Positions 25,975 to 36,441 of a stretch of DNA of 64,000 bases are shown piece after piece; position 1 is the stretch's first letter; every line of letters starts with the position of its first letter. The notes under the pieces were generated by a model, which saw only the letters and a list, made by a program, of their open reading frames with translations, ran no database searches and was not told the DNA's origin. This DNA is from Cochliopodium minus (Eukaryota > Discosea > Himatismenida > Cochliopodiidae): positions 20,487 to 84,486 of the forward strand of contig JAMYWO010000153.1 of NCBI GenBank assembly GCA_024220525.1. The letters are read 5' to 3'. Position numbers and translations under genes: made by a program.

Positions 25975-28900
25975 ATGGATCAAATTGATAATAAAGATCA
26001 GAATATTCTCCCATTGTTGGGGGTGACAATAGATGGAGAAATAAATGGAATTTGCGCTCAAATAAACATTACACAAAGATATGTAAATTATGACGATGAT
26101 GTGATAGATGCATTATTCCATTTTCCTATAGATCTGTTTGAATCATTGGGGGTGGTGCATGGATTTGAAATAGAGGTTGGAGAAAAACATATAGTGAATT
26201 CTTTCATAGATGAGTATGAGAATGTAAGGAGAATATGTATAGATGCATTGGGAAATGATGAGATGAATCAAATTGAATCGAATCAGCAATCCAACGATGA
26301 AAAAAGAAATTTATTTGTGTGCTCAGTGATAAATTTGGCACCAAAACAAGAAGTGATAATAAAATTCTTATTCACCACATATCTGAATTTAGATGACGAA
26401 AAATTTAGATTTATATTACCAATATCTTTTTCACCAAAATTAGAGGAGAATGTATATAATGGATTCAATACCTACAAATTGGAAGTATGTGATCTCATCA
26501 TCAAAGATTGCTCGAATATAATCAAAGTTACGAGTCCAACACATGAGATACAGACAAAGATCATAAAGGGAGAGGGAGTGGTGTCTTATCATACAGAAAA
26601 TGGCGTGGATGGAGATTTCGTGTTATTCATAGAGATAGAAGATGATACAAAGGAGAGTTTTGCATATGCAGAAAGATATGAAGAGACATTGGGCTGCATG
26701 ATCTCCTTTTATCCAGAATTCAAATCGAAGAAGATAGAAAAAGTGGAAATCTTGTTGGTCTTGGATATCCTCTTCCAAGCAGAAAAAGAAAACTTGTGCT
26801 ACAAACTCGAACTCATCCAAGAACTCACCAAGAAGATCATCCAGAAGCTTCCTGAAGATGTTTATTTTAATATAGTTAACGCGGGACACCAAATAGATTA
26901 TTTATTTAATAAAGAAAGTAAAAAACTGACTAAACAAAACAGTGAGTTTGCTCTCAGTTATGTTGATTCAAACTCTTTTATTTCCAGTCTCATTGAAGAG
27001 AAAAATGGGATTGAGGATCTTTTAAAGAGTCTCATAAAGTACGCACCCAAACAAGGTTATTCTAGACAGGTCATTCTTCTCACAGAAGGTAATGCAGAGA
27101 ACACCGACACACTCTTGGACATCACTCAGAATCTTGTTGAGAGCTGCAGAATCTTTCCTGTGGGTGTTGGTGCTTCCAATAATCACTACATTCTTAACCA
27201 AATCGCCAGAATAAGCGGTGGATCTTACGATTACCTATATGACATGGAAGACTCTTCTCACATGGAAAGAAAAATTGAAAAGTTCATTTCTTTGTGCACA
27301 CAACCTTCCATCAAAGGAAAGATCATTTGGGATGGTCTCAGTACTTGTGCTTATGCTCCTCCTTTGTTCAATATCTTCAATACCGAGCCTGTCATCATCT
27401 ACTCTTTTTTGCCTTACAACATTGGTGAGTTGAGCCCTGCTATCAAGAGATCCAAACAAAAAAATAAAAGTAACATTGAGCAAAGTCTTGTTACCGATGC
27501 TTTAGAGTTGAAAGTCAAACTGAGAATCGTTCTGGATAATCAAAATGTAGATTTTGTTGCGCACATAGGAGAAGCCATCGAAACAAAGTATGAAGCTTCC
27601 ACTATACACGCTTTGTGTACCAAATATTTCATTGAGAACCAATATTCAAAGGATGAAATGATCGAAATGAGTAAGAAGTATCAAGTTCTCTCTCGTTTTA
27701 CAAATTTTGTTGGATCTTCCAAAAACACTGAGAACTACCCTCTCATTTTTGAATATCATGAAGACTCCGAGATCGGAGATAAGCCAATCATCACGATGTT
27801 TACTCTAGACAAAGAAAAACCAAAGATCACATATCACCCAGAGTTCTTGATGCAGTTTCAAAACATTTACACTGATAAACCCAACGACATGATAGAAATT
27901 AAAGATATTTCTACTCGTTCCAGGTCTTCTAGCAAGATTAAGAGCAAACCAAAGATGACACATGACAAAGGAAGAAAAAAAGTCCAAGTTTACAACAAAA
28001 ATTACAAGAACATAAAAGTATCTCCCATTTTTTTAATTTCTATTTTTTAATTGATAATCTTTTGGAAAAAAAAAAAAAAAGCAAACAAAACTCAAAAAAA
28101 CAGAAGGAAGATGGGAGCCCAACAAAGAAAAAGACGAAATCAAAATTGCGATGGGTAAACTCACTTTCCTCCTCAACAAGCTCACCCAGCAGACCTTCGA
28201 CAAGCTCTCCCAAGAGATGATCGACATCCTCGTCTCGGGAGAGATCCTTAGGGAGTTTGCGAATCTCATCTACGAAAAATCCGTCAATGAACACTCTTTC
28301 GCCAGGTTGTATGCTGAACTCTGTGACACTTTGTCCACAAGGTCCCTCAATTTCAATTCTGAGAATAATCTTCGTAAGTTTGTTTTGAATCGATGTCAGG
28401 AGGAGTTTGAAAAGAAGAACTTTGTTGACAAGACCAATAAGACTGAAGATCAGATCATGGAGGAGGAAAATTATTACAAGAGAAGGATGATAGGAAATAT
28501 AATTTTGGTGGGTAAAAAAAATTTGTTATAACTATTTAAAAGAAATTTCAAATTGAATTTTTTTTTTTCTTTTTTTTTTTTCAAAAAAAAATCTTTTTCA
28601 GGAGAATTATTTTCTCTTGGGTTGATCAACTATGCTGTCATGTTGGATTGCGTGAACAAATTGCTTCCAGAAAGTAATGAGCACATAGATGTCGAAAATT
28701 TGTCTGCTTTGTGCACTCTATTAACCAATGTGGTAATGAAAGAAATAATTTTTAATTGTACAGATTTATTTATATAATTAAATTTATTTATTTTTTTTTG
28801 ATTAATTATTTTTTTTTTTTTAAATCTTCTTCTAAACCATTTTTTAATTTTCATTCACAATTTTTTGAAAGGGAGGGAAATTAGAAACATGCAATGAAAG

Positions 28901-31403
28901 ATCCAAAAACTTTTGTTTAAATTTGTGGCCTAAAATAACTGATCTGAGCAAGAACACATCCATCTTACCTCGATTCCGCTTCATGGTGATGGATCTCCTC
29001 GACTTGAAGAGCAAGCATTGGGTGAAAGAGGAGTCCGTTTTAGAGAAAGAAAAGTCCTCCGGCAAAAATAACATCGTCATAAAAAAAAACAATAACAGCA
29101 AAAATGAAAGTCAGATCAATAACAACGATTCTAATCACAATAAGGTAAACTCCTTTTGAAGTTTATTCAATTTTTAATTTTATTTTATTTTTTAAATTTT
29201 TTTGTTTATTTTTTGTATTTAATTTTGATTTTTGTTGTTGATTTTCCGAAAGGAAAAATAAGTAAATAAATATTTATTTTTTACATTTAATTTTGATTTT
29301 TTTTTTTTAATATAAATTATAATTCAATCAATATTTGTATTTATTATTTTGTTGATTTTATTCCTTATTTATCAGCAAAAAGTCAATTTTTTTAAAAACT
29401 GGTTTTTTTGAATATTTCAAAAAATTCATTTTTTTTTTTCCCAAAAAAAATAAAAATAAAATAAAATAGGACAATAACGGTTCCAACTCTTCCACTTTTA
29501 ACAGAAAAGTGATCAAAATCAACAAGTCCAGTCCCTTGCCAAGAAAGGACGAGCAGACTAAAACCAAGAAGGTGATCGTCTTCAAAAAGAACCAACAAGC
29601 TCCGACCTCCTCCAAGAGCCCTCCCTCTTCCAACAGTATTGTTGTCCCCTCCCCTTCTGTTAACAAAGGAAACGGTTCTGATTTTTACTCCAGTTCCCCT
29701 AACAACTCTGAGGTAAAAAAAATTTTTTTTTTGTTAGATAAATTATTTTATTTTTGTTTTTATTTTATTTTTCTCATTTTATTTTTCTCATTTTATTTTT
29801 ATTTTTTATTTATTTTTTGTTTATTTTTATTTTTTATTTATTTTTTGTTTATTTTTATTTTTATTTATTTTTTGTTTATTTTTATTTTTTATTTTTATTA
29901 TTTTTGTTTTTCATTTGGTTATTTATATTTTTTTATTTTTTATTTTTTATTTCATTCCTATTATGATATTTTATTCTTTACTTTGCTTTTTGATATTTTA
30001 TTAATTTTTTTTTTTTTTTTCGTTTTATTTTTGTTTTTTATTTTTATTTTTTATTTTTTATTTCATTTCAATTGTGATATTTTATTCTTTACTTTTATTT
30101 TTGTTTCTCACAGAAACCATCTCAAAACGACCTCTTGTCCAACTCCCCTCCAAACACAGGCGATATGCCCCAAGATTTTTTCATGTCCGTCCCTTATCTC
30201 TCCTTGCCCAAGGATGGAAACAACAACAGCAATAACGACATAGCTTCTAACTACACTGTAGAAGAATTAGTAAAAGAAAAATTTAGAATTTTAAATTAAG
30301 TTAATAATATTATAAAATTTTAAAAATAAGTTGATAATATCATAAAAAATATTTTTTTCTGACATTTAAAATAAAGAGTTATAAAAAAAAATTAATCTTC
30401 ATTTTATATTTTTTTTAAAAAAAAATTTTAATTTTTTAAATTTTCATTAATAATTTTATTTTTAAATTTTTTTATTTTTAAAATTTTTATATTTTCGTTT
30501 TTATTTTTTTGATTTTATTTTTTATTTTTTTTGTCATAAAAACGTTTCAGTTTTAATTTAATTTTTTTTTGATCTAATTCAGGATCCATCCAAAGTAGAA
30601 TCTCTTCGCAAAAAAATCGATGATCTCCTCTGCGAATACTTCGACTGCCAAGAATTCGAAGAAGCAGTCTACTGCATCCAAGACTTGGACTCCAATAAAC
30701 AACACTACCTCCTAGTTAACCAATTCATCCAACACTCTTTTCATTGCTCTGAGAAAGAAAAGCAGATGACTTTTGATTTGTTGGATCATCTCAAAAACGA
30801 ATCCATTGTCAATCATTTTGATTTAGAAAGAGGGTTTGTTTAAAATACATTCAATTATTTTTATTTTTTATTTTTTCATCATATTTTAATTTATTCCAAT
30901 TTTAATTTTACCTTTTTACATTTTTTCATCATATTTTTTTTATTTTTTTTACTTTTTTTTATTTTCTTTTTAAATTTTTTTAATCTTATTAAACATAAAA
31001 ATAGTTTTATAATTATCTTTTTCTTCCCGTGATCTTTATTAATCCCTTTTTCTTCCCTAGAATCTTCTCTTTCTTCGACGACTTCGAATCCATCGCCCTC
31101 GACCACCCCAACTGCTCCAGCATCATCGGAGAATACTTCGGACACTTCATAGCCAAAGATTGGCTCCAATTCACCTTCATCCCCCTCATCGAAAAGCTTA
31201 AGTCAAAAAGAAACCACTCAATCAAAATTTTGTTGTCCATGTTCCACAAGATCTCTTTAAAGACCACCGTCCCTCACGCCAAAAAACTCCTGAGCTCTCT
31301 CAATTTGGACATACAGAGTTTTATTGTTGGCGATCAGAAACTTGATGATTTCATGAAGACTAACAACCGTGAGAGACTTGTTTCCATCTTTTTGGAAAAT
31401 TGA
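25975..31403 (+). CDS. VIT-vWA domain protein fused to eIF4G MIF4G-MA3 core
   Basis: Eight exons (25975-28017, 28082-28511, 28602-28732, 28872-29144, 29470-29712, 30114-30269, 30583-30833, 31061-31403) sum to 1290 codons, all phases agreeing. Residues 10-230 form a VIT domain (VTIDGEINGICAQINITQRY). Residues 255-430 form a vWA domain whose metal site is replaced: the usual DxSxS reads VLDILFQAE. Exon 2 opens with TEGRWEPNKEKDE and the MIF4G hallmark FLLNKLTQQTFDKLS, FARLYAELC, RRMIGNIILVGELFSLG. A low-complexity Asn/Ser/Lys linker leads to an MA3 domain (DPSKVESLRKKIDDLL..FEEAVYCIQDL). MIF4G-MA3 is the eIF4A-binding core of eIF4G. No eIF4E-binding YxxxxL motif and no W2 domain are visible. 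The join rests on a 64-nt phase-0 intron (28018-28081); the eIF4G exon has no own in-frame ATG upstream of RWEP. Confidence 0.65.
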
Positions 31404-31530
31404 TTCAAAAAAAAAAAAAAAATATTTAAAAAAATTAAAAAAAAAACAAACTTTTTATTCTGAAATGAAAATTATGGAATTATTGAGAAGAAAAAAAAAA
31501 AAATTGTAAAGGATATATTTATTAAAGACG

Positions 31531-32019
31531 ATGGATAAAGTTACTTTCTTCAAAGATGTGATGGATAAAAATAGAAATTGGAATAAAAAAGATCTCTTGG
31601 AAATCATTTATTTTTTGAGGCAGATTGTCTCCATTGTGGTTGGTTTGATATGGGGAATTCCTCCATTGACTGGAATTATAGGTTTATTCAGGTGAGATAT
31701 CAATATCATCTTAAACAATAATATTTCATGTTTAAATATAATCGATATATAATCAATCTAAAAGATTCTTGTTTGTCCAATGATCATAATTATAAATATT
31801 ATTAACAATTTCCTCTTTATTAGTTTTGCTGTTATCAATGCAGGTTTATTATTTTTATATTACACCAAATATCTTGGCATTGATGATGAGGAAATGGGCA
31901 GATGGGATCTCATCAAAGAGGGTTTCGTATCTTCCTTTGGTCTTTTCTTGATAGTATGGATATTGAGCTATAATACCTTTCATAGTTTTTCAGGGCAAGA
32001 TATCAATTCAGATTGGTGA
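31531..32019 (+). CDS. RAB5IF: OPTI/RAB5IF-family ER membrane protein
   Basis: Two exons (31531-31691, 31824-32019) give 118 residues. The hallmarks are EIIYFLRQIVSIVVGLIWG, then INAGLLFLYYTKYLGIDDEE and LIKEGFVSSFGLFLIVWI, closely following the Rab5-interacting (EMC6-like) family with its three membrane segments. In animals this protein partners the TMCO1/GEL insertase of the multipass translocon at the ER. Length is near the human protein (about 130). It starts 127 bases after the eIF4G-like gene on the same strand. Confidence 0.85.
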
Positions 32020-32298
32020 TCATTCAAAGAAAAACAAAGATGATAATTGAGAAAATATAAAGAGAAATTAAATTATTATTTTAAATTAAGATTCCAACAA
32101 AATAATAATATTCAACATTGATTTCTATATCAAAACAGTTGATTTCTTTTTGATGATCAATGATATCAGAAGATAAAATCAATTGAAAGATAAAATCATT
32201 CAATATATTTAAATTAGCTCATTTTATGGAATAAAAAGACAAAAAAAAAAAATTTGCAAAAGGAAAAAGCCTATATAAATTAATTGTTGATTAAGAAA

Positions 32299-33777
32299 AT
32301 GTATAATGAAAAGATTCATAGTTCATCATCTCCCATCATCCAATCAAGCAAAAAAGAAATCTTATCATCTAAATCCTTCATAGATCCCTCCACTGATCTC
32401 GTTCCCATGACAGAGATTTCCTCTCATAATAACGATAATCATTTGTTCGAACATGAATTATCGTCCCCCAAAAAGAGGAGGTTCGATTACGAATGTAGCA
32501 AGTGTGATAGAGAAATCAAGAGGAATGAAGATGTCTATCATAACAATTGTATAAAGGCAAAATGTGAGATATGTTATGAGATATTGGGGAAGAAGGGAGA
32601 TCATAGAATATCTTCATTGTGTAATAAAATTTATTCAAAAAAAAAATTTGTTATATAAGCTCTAAATGATGTGGGATGCTCATTAACAAATTTTTTATTT
32701 AAAATATGAAAATTTTTTATCATATGATAGAAGATCATTTTGCTTGACATGTTAATTTATAATTTATCATTTTATTTTTACTTAAAAATGTTTTTTTTTA
32801 TTTTTATTATTTTTATTTTTATTTTCATTATTTTTATTTTTATTTTTATTTATTATTTATTTGATTTATTATTTATATTTTTTATTTTAATTTTTCATAC
32901 GGTTTTTTAATTTTTATTAAAATCATTTTTATTTTTCTTCAAAAGCTTGTGGACATGTTTTTGGGTATAGATGCGTGAAGAATCACTTTAAGAACAGCAG
33001 TTCAGGGAAGTACTGCCCCAAGTGCAACACCATCTCGAAGAAAGACGGCGCTGTGAGGGCTGTCTATCCCACCAACATTGTGGACAATTATGAATTTTAT
33101 AAGACAGAACTAAAATTTAGTCTTCGTAATCAAAAATTATTATAAAAAAAGTTTTATTTATTGTTTTATTATTTTTGTTATATATATTTTTTTATTTTTA
33201 TTTTAAATTTATTTATTTATATTTATTTTTTATTTTTTATTTTTTATTTTTTATTTTTTATTTTTTACTTTTTATTTTATTTTATTTATTTTTTATTTTT
33301 ATTTTTATTTTTAATTTATTTATTTATTTTTATTTTTTCTTTCTTTATTTTTCATATTTTATTTTTATTTTTTTGTTAAACTTAATTATTTTTTCTTTTT
33401 TTTAAATTTTTAAATTTTTCATTTTTTAATAAAAGAGAAAGTAAGGGCTCTGGAGCAACAAGTGGTGTATCTTAAAGAAAGTTTTAGATACTCCCAAGAA
33501 AAAACTTCCCAAAAGGAATTCTACAAGTAAACTATAATCAAAATCAAAAAATTAAAACCACAATAAATTACCACAATATTTTCTTCATCATTTTATGTTT
33601 TTATTTTTAATTTTATTTTTTTTTAATTTTTTTTTATTTTTTATTTATTATTTCAATTATTTTTTTTAATTTTTTATTTTTTGTTTTAAAATTTTTTTTT
33701 TTATTTTTTATTATTTTTTTTTTACTTCTTCTTTTCTCTTTAGATTTTCTTTCAGTCTGTTCAATTCCTCTTGTATT
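32299..33777 (+). CDS. RFWD3: RFWD3-like E3 ubiquitin ligase, RING half (3' part missing)
   Basis: Exons 32299-32620, 32946-33125, 33436-33526 and 33744-33777 join in phase. After a Ser-rich disordered N-terminus come zinc cysteines (YECSKCDREIKRNEDVYHNN) and the RING: CEICYEILGKKGDHRISSLS followed by CGHVFGYRCVKNHF and YCPKCNT. The GDHRISSL..CGHVFGYRC spacing is the RFWD3 signature. It is followed by KDGAVRAVYPTNIV and a coiled coil (VRALEQQVVYLKESF). The fourth exon runs into an N at 33778, so the WD propeller is missing here; a fitting C-terminal propeller is found at 9842-10769 on the same strand. The start is the first ATG after a TATA-like ctatataaat at about 32271. Confidence 0.75.
33226..33300. 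repeat. (ATTTTTT)n microsatellite in an RFWD3 intron
   Basis: Heptamer-like T-rich repeat within the 310-nt intron between the RING exon and the coiled-coil exon. Confidence 0.7.
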
Positions 33778-33852
33778 NTATTTCATTTATTTCATTTATT
33801 TCATTTATTTCATTTATTTCATTTATTTCATTTATTTCATTTATTTCATTTA
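33778..33852. repeat. Single N followed by eight tttcattta repeats
   Basis: An undetermined base at 33778 interrupts a coding exon of the RFWD3-like gene. It is followed at 33781-33852 by eight exact copies of the 9-base unit tttcattta. The context (broken gene plus microsatellite) matches the N at 22162. Confidence 0.85.
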
Positions 33853-33976
33853 TTTTTAATTATTTTACTAATTCTTTTTTATTATCAAATTATTTTTGTT
33901 GAATTCTTTTTTTTTTCTTTTACAAACATTTCTGTCAATTTCTTTATAATTTTTCACCAAAAACATTTACGTGTAG

Positions 33977-34215
33977 GCTACACTTCACTTAATTTTGATG
34001 ACTTAAAAGAAGATCCGGAAGTGTGCGAGTGGGAGAATGTAGGTGCCAACTGGATCCATGAAAACTATATCAGGGCCCAATACCAAAATTCCGATTCTGA
34101 GGACATCTACGTAGATGTTCCTCCCAAAAAAAATGTTGTATTTCGTTTAAAATGTGAGACTTTTGGCAAGATACAAGAGTCTCAAGTATTCTTTGTTAAC
34201 AATCCGAATCACTAA
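33977..34215 (+). CDS. Last exon of an unidentified protein
   Basis: A coding exon begins after an AG acceptor at 33976 and ends with a TAA at 34213-34215, about 78 residues. Composition is clearly coding, unlike the flanking A/T sequence. Readable stretches include VCEWENVGANWIHENYIRAQ and DVPPKKNVVFRLKCETFG, suggesting a beta-rich C-terminal domain. I do not recognise the family. It does not look like a WD propeller, so it is unlikely to be the missing RFWD3 end. Its upstream exons are lost at the N at 33778. Confidence 0.55.
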
Positions 34216-34288
34216 AAAATAAATAAAATTGAAAAATAATAATAATAATAATAATTTTTTAAAAAATTGATATCAATTTTGAATCTTA

Positions 34289-36009
34289 ATGAAAGAATCA
34301 GAATTTGAATTCCTCAACGAATTGCAAGAAATTAAAGATAAGAAGGGAGAAAAATCTTTCTTTGGGCTTAAATTGAGAGAAGCATTGAATAAACAAGATT
34401 TATCTTCATTGAGAGGTATGCATTAACATTTTTAAAAAATTTAGCTCACATTTATATAAATATACATTCAAATATAAAACATTTCATTTATCTTAATATT
34501 CTTTATATTGTTGTTGAGATAAAGAAGGAAAAACACCACTCCATAAAATATTCATGTGCAAAGAAAAAGAATATGAAATAGAGAAAATAAAATTTCTGAT
34601 AGAATACAAATGTGATGCCAATGCAAAAGATTATACCTTCCATAGCAAAACACCTCTTCATTATGCATTTTGAAAAGGATGGAGAATATCCAATGAAAGT
34701 GTTGAAAGAAATTTATTTTGATACAAACATTAAAGATGCTTATAGAAACACAATATTACATACTGCATGCACACACAACCAAAATTTGAAAGTGATCAAA
34801 CATTTGATAGATGAAAAAAAGATGGATTTTAATTTGATAAACGATGATAGTTTAACTCCATTCGAAATTGCTGTTCAAAATAGCAAAAATGTTGAAATAA
34901 TAAAGTATTTTGTTGAAGAATTGAAATGTGAATTGAAAAAAAAGGATTTGTTTTCATTTTGTAGAGAAAATGATAGTTTGGAGATCCTTCAATATTTAGT
35001 TGAAAAAAAATGTGATGTAAGCCAAACAACTTATAATGGTGAAATACCTCTTCATTATGCTTGTGAGAAAGAAAATAATTTTGAGATTATTAAGTTTTTG
35101 GTCGAACAAAAATCGGATATTAACCTAAAAAATAGCAATCAAGAAACTCCTTTCTGTAATTCAATTTTATTCTCGAAAGATGTGAGAGTTGTTGAATATC
35201 TCCTCCAGAAGAATTCTTTTGAAAATGAAGAGAATAAAAAACTTGCTTTTTTGAATTGTCTTTACAACGGGAATCTTGATGTTGTAAAGTTTTTGTTGGA
35301 TCAATTTGATCATTATAACTTCAATGCTACGGATCAGAGCAATAATAACAAGTATTATTCACATGTTTTAATGGAGCAAAACAATAAAAATGTTGAAATA
35401 TTGAAATATATGGTTGAAGAAAAAAACTTTGATTTGAAATGGATTGACCCTGAAGGATTTTCTCTTTTTAAAGTGTTTTGTGAGTCGGAAAGCCCCTCTT
35501 TTGATTGTTTCAAATATTTACTTGAAAAAAATGATTTTGATTTGAATGAAGTGAATGAACATGGTAGTTCTTCCCTTTTTAATTTTCTAGATAATTTCGA
35601 TTACAAAAGTGATGACATTTTTGAAGAATTCGTGATTTTTTCTTTGTCGAATGGTGCCAATTTTCGTTTTGAAAATGCTGTTGAACATGACAATGAAACT
35701 CCATTAAGTTTTTTGTTGAAAAAAATCAAAAAATGCAAAGGAAAAGAATCTTGCAAAAAAATAGAAAACATATTAGAAGATTATGAAAATGGAATTATTT
35801 GGAATGTTGAAAACCATCATTTCTTTCCTATTAAATTGAGAAATATCATTTTTCAATTTACTATTTCCTTGAAAACTACTTTGAAACAAAAAAAAGGAAT
35901 TAAATTTCCGAAATATCTTGTTTACATCATCATTCGCAACATTGTTTCCAACTTTCTTTTTTCATTACTTAATCCAACAAACAATAAAAAAAGAAAAAGA
36001 AAAGACTAA
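34289..36009 (+). CDS. Ankyrin-repeat protein with F-box-like C-terminal module
   Basis: Exon 1 is 34289-34415; exon 2 starts at 34519. About ten degenerate ankyrin repeats follow, e.g. EGKTPLHKIFM, NTILHTACTHNQNLKVIKHL, GEIPLHYACEKENNFEIIKF. A one-base shift splits the frame: after KTPLHYAF the reading frame hits a stop, and the continuation EKDGEYPMKVLKEIYF is in the next frame. Counting three instead of four T in the run at 34668-34671 restores a perfect ankyrin repeat, so this is either a sequencing error or a fresh inactivating change. The C-terminus (WNVENHHFFPIKLRNIIFQF, then KFPKYLVYIIIRNIV) matches the tail of the RCC1 proteins at 50-55 kb. A basic KKRKRKD end follows. Function unknown; possibly a substrate adaptor. 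Confidence 0.75.
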
Positions 36010-36441
36010 AATAATCAGTGAAAGAGTTCTTGACTGTTTGGGGAAAAAAAAAATAAAAATGGAGTTGTTTTATTATCTCAATAAATAGATTGCATTATCA
36101 CCGTTTTGTTCATTTTAGTTCCATAGTGACGCATGGAATACAATCATTAGCAGTCATTACAGGAAAAGAGAAGAGTAAAAAAATGGAAGTCAGTTATTTC
36201 GTTCCATCTATTTTTTGGTTCATCGCAAGACTGTTTATACCTATTTTTAAAAAAACCAATTTTTATAAGTTCACTTTCTCAAAGTTGTGGAGATAACTGA
36301 TGTTTACTTTTTGTACATTGTTTTTATTTTATATGTTTTAAAAATAAATGTTTTTAATTGTATAAAAATTAATAAATCAAATTAAAAAAAAAAGCATTTT
36401 TTTAATAATTTAATTTTTATTTCTATTAATAATATAACAAT
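36010..36441. other. Intergenic stretch between convergent genes
   Basis: 432 bases between the ankyrin gene and the myotubularin stop codon. A 68-codon open frame at 36090-36296 has no recognisable features and is probably chance. Nothing else was seen. Confidence 0.6.

Noticed and set aside
28018-28020. eIF4E-binding motif at the end of the vWA part (VYNKNYKN)
   Set aside because: It resembles the start of YxxxxL but lacks the leucine and following hydrophobic residue.
36090-36296. Possible 68-residue membrane protein
   Set aside because: No start context, relatives or splice continuity; composition is close to the surrounding spacer.
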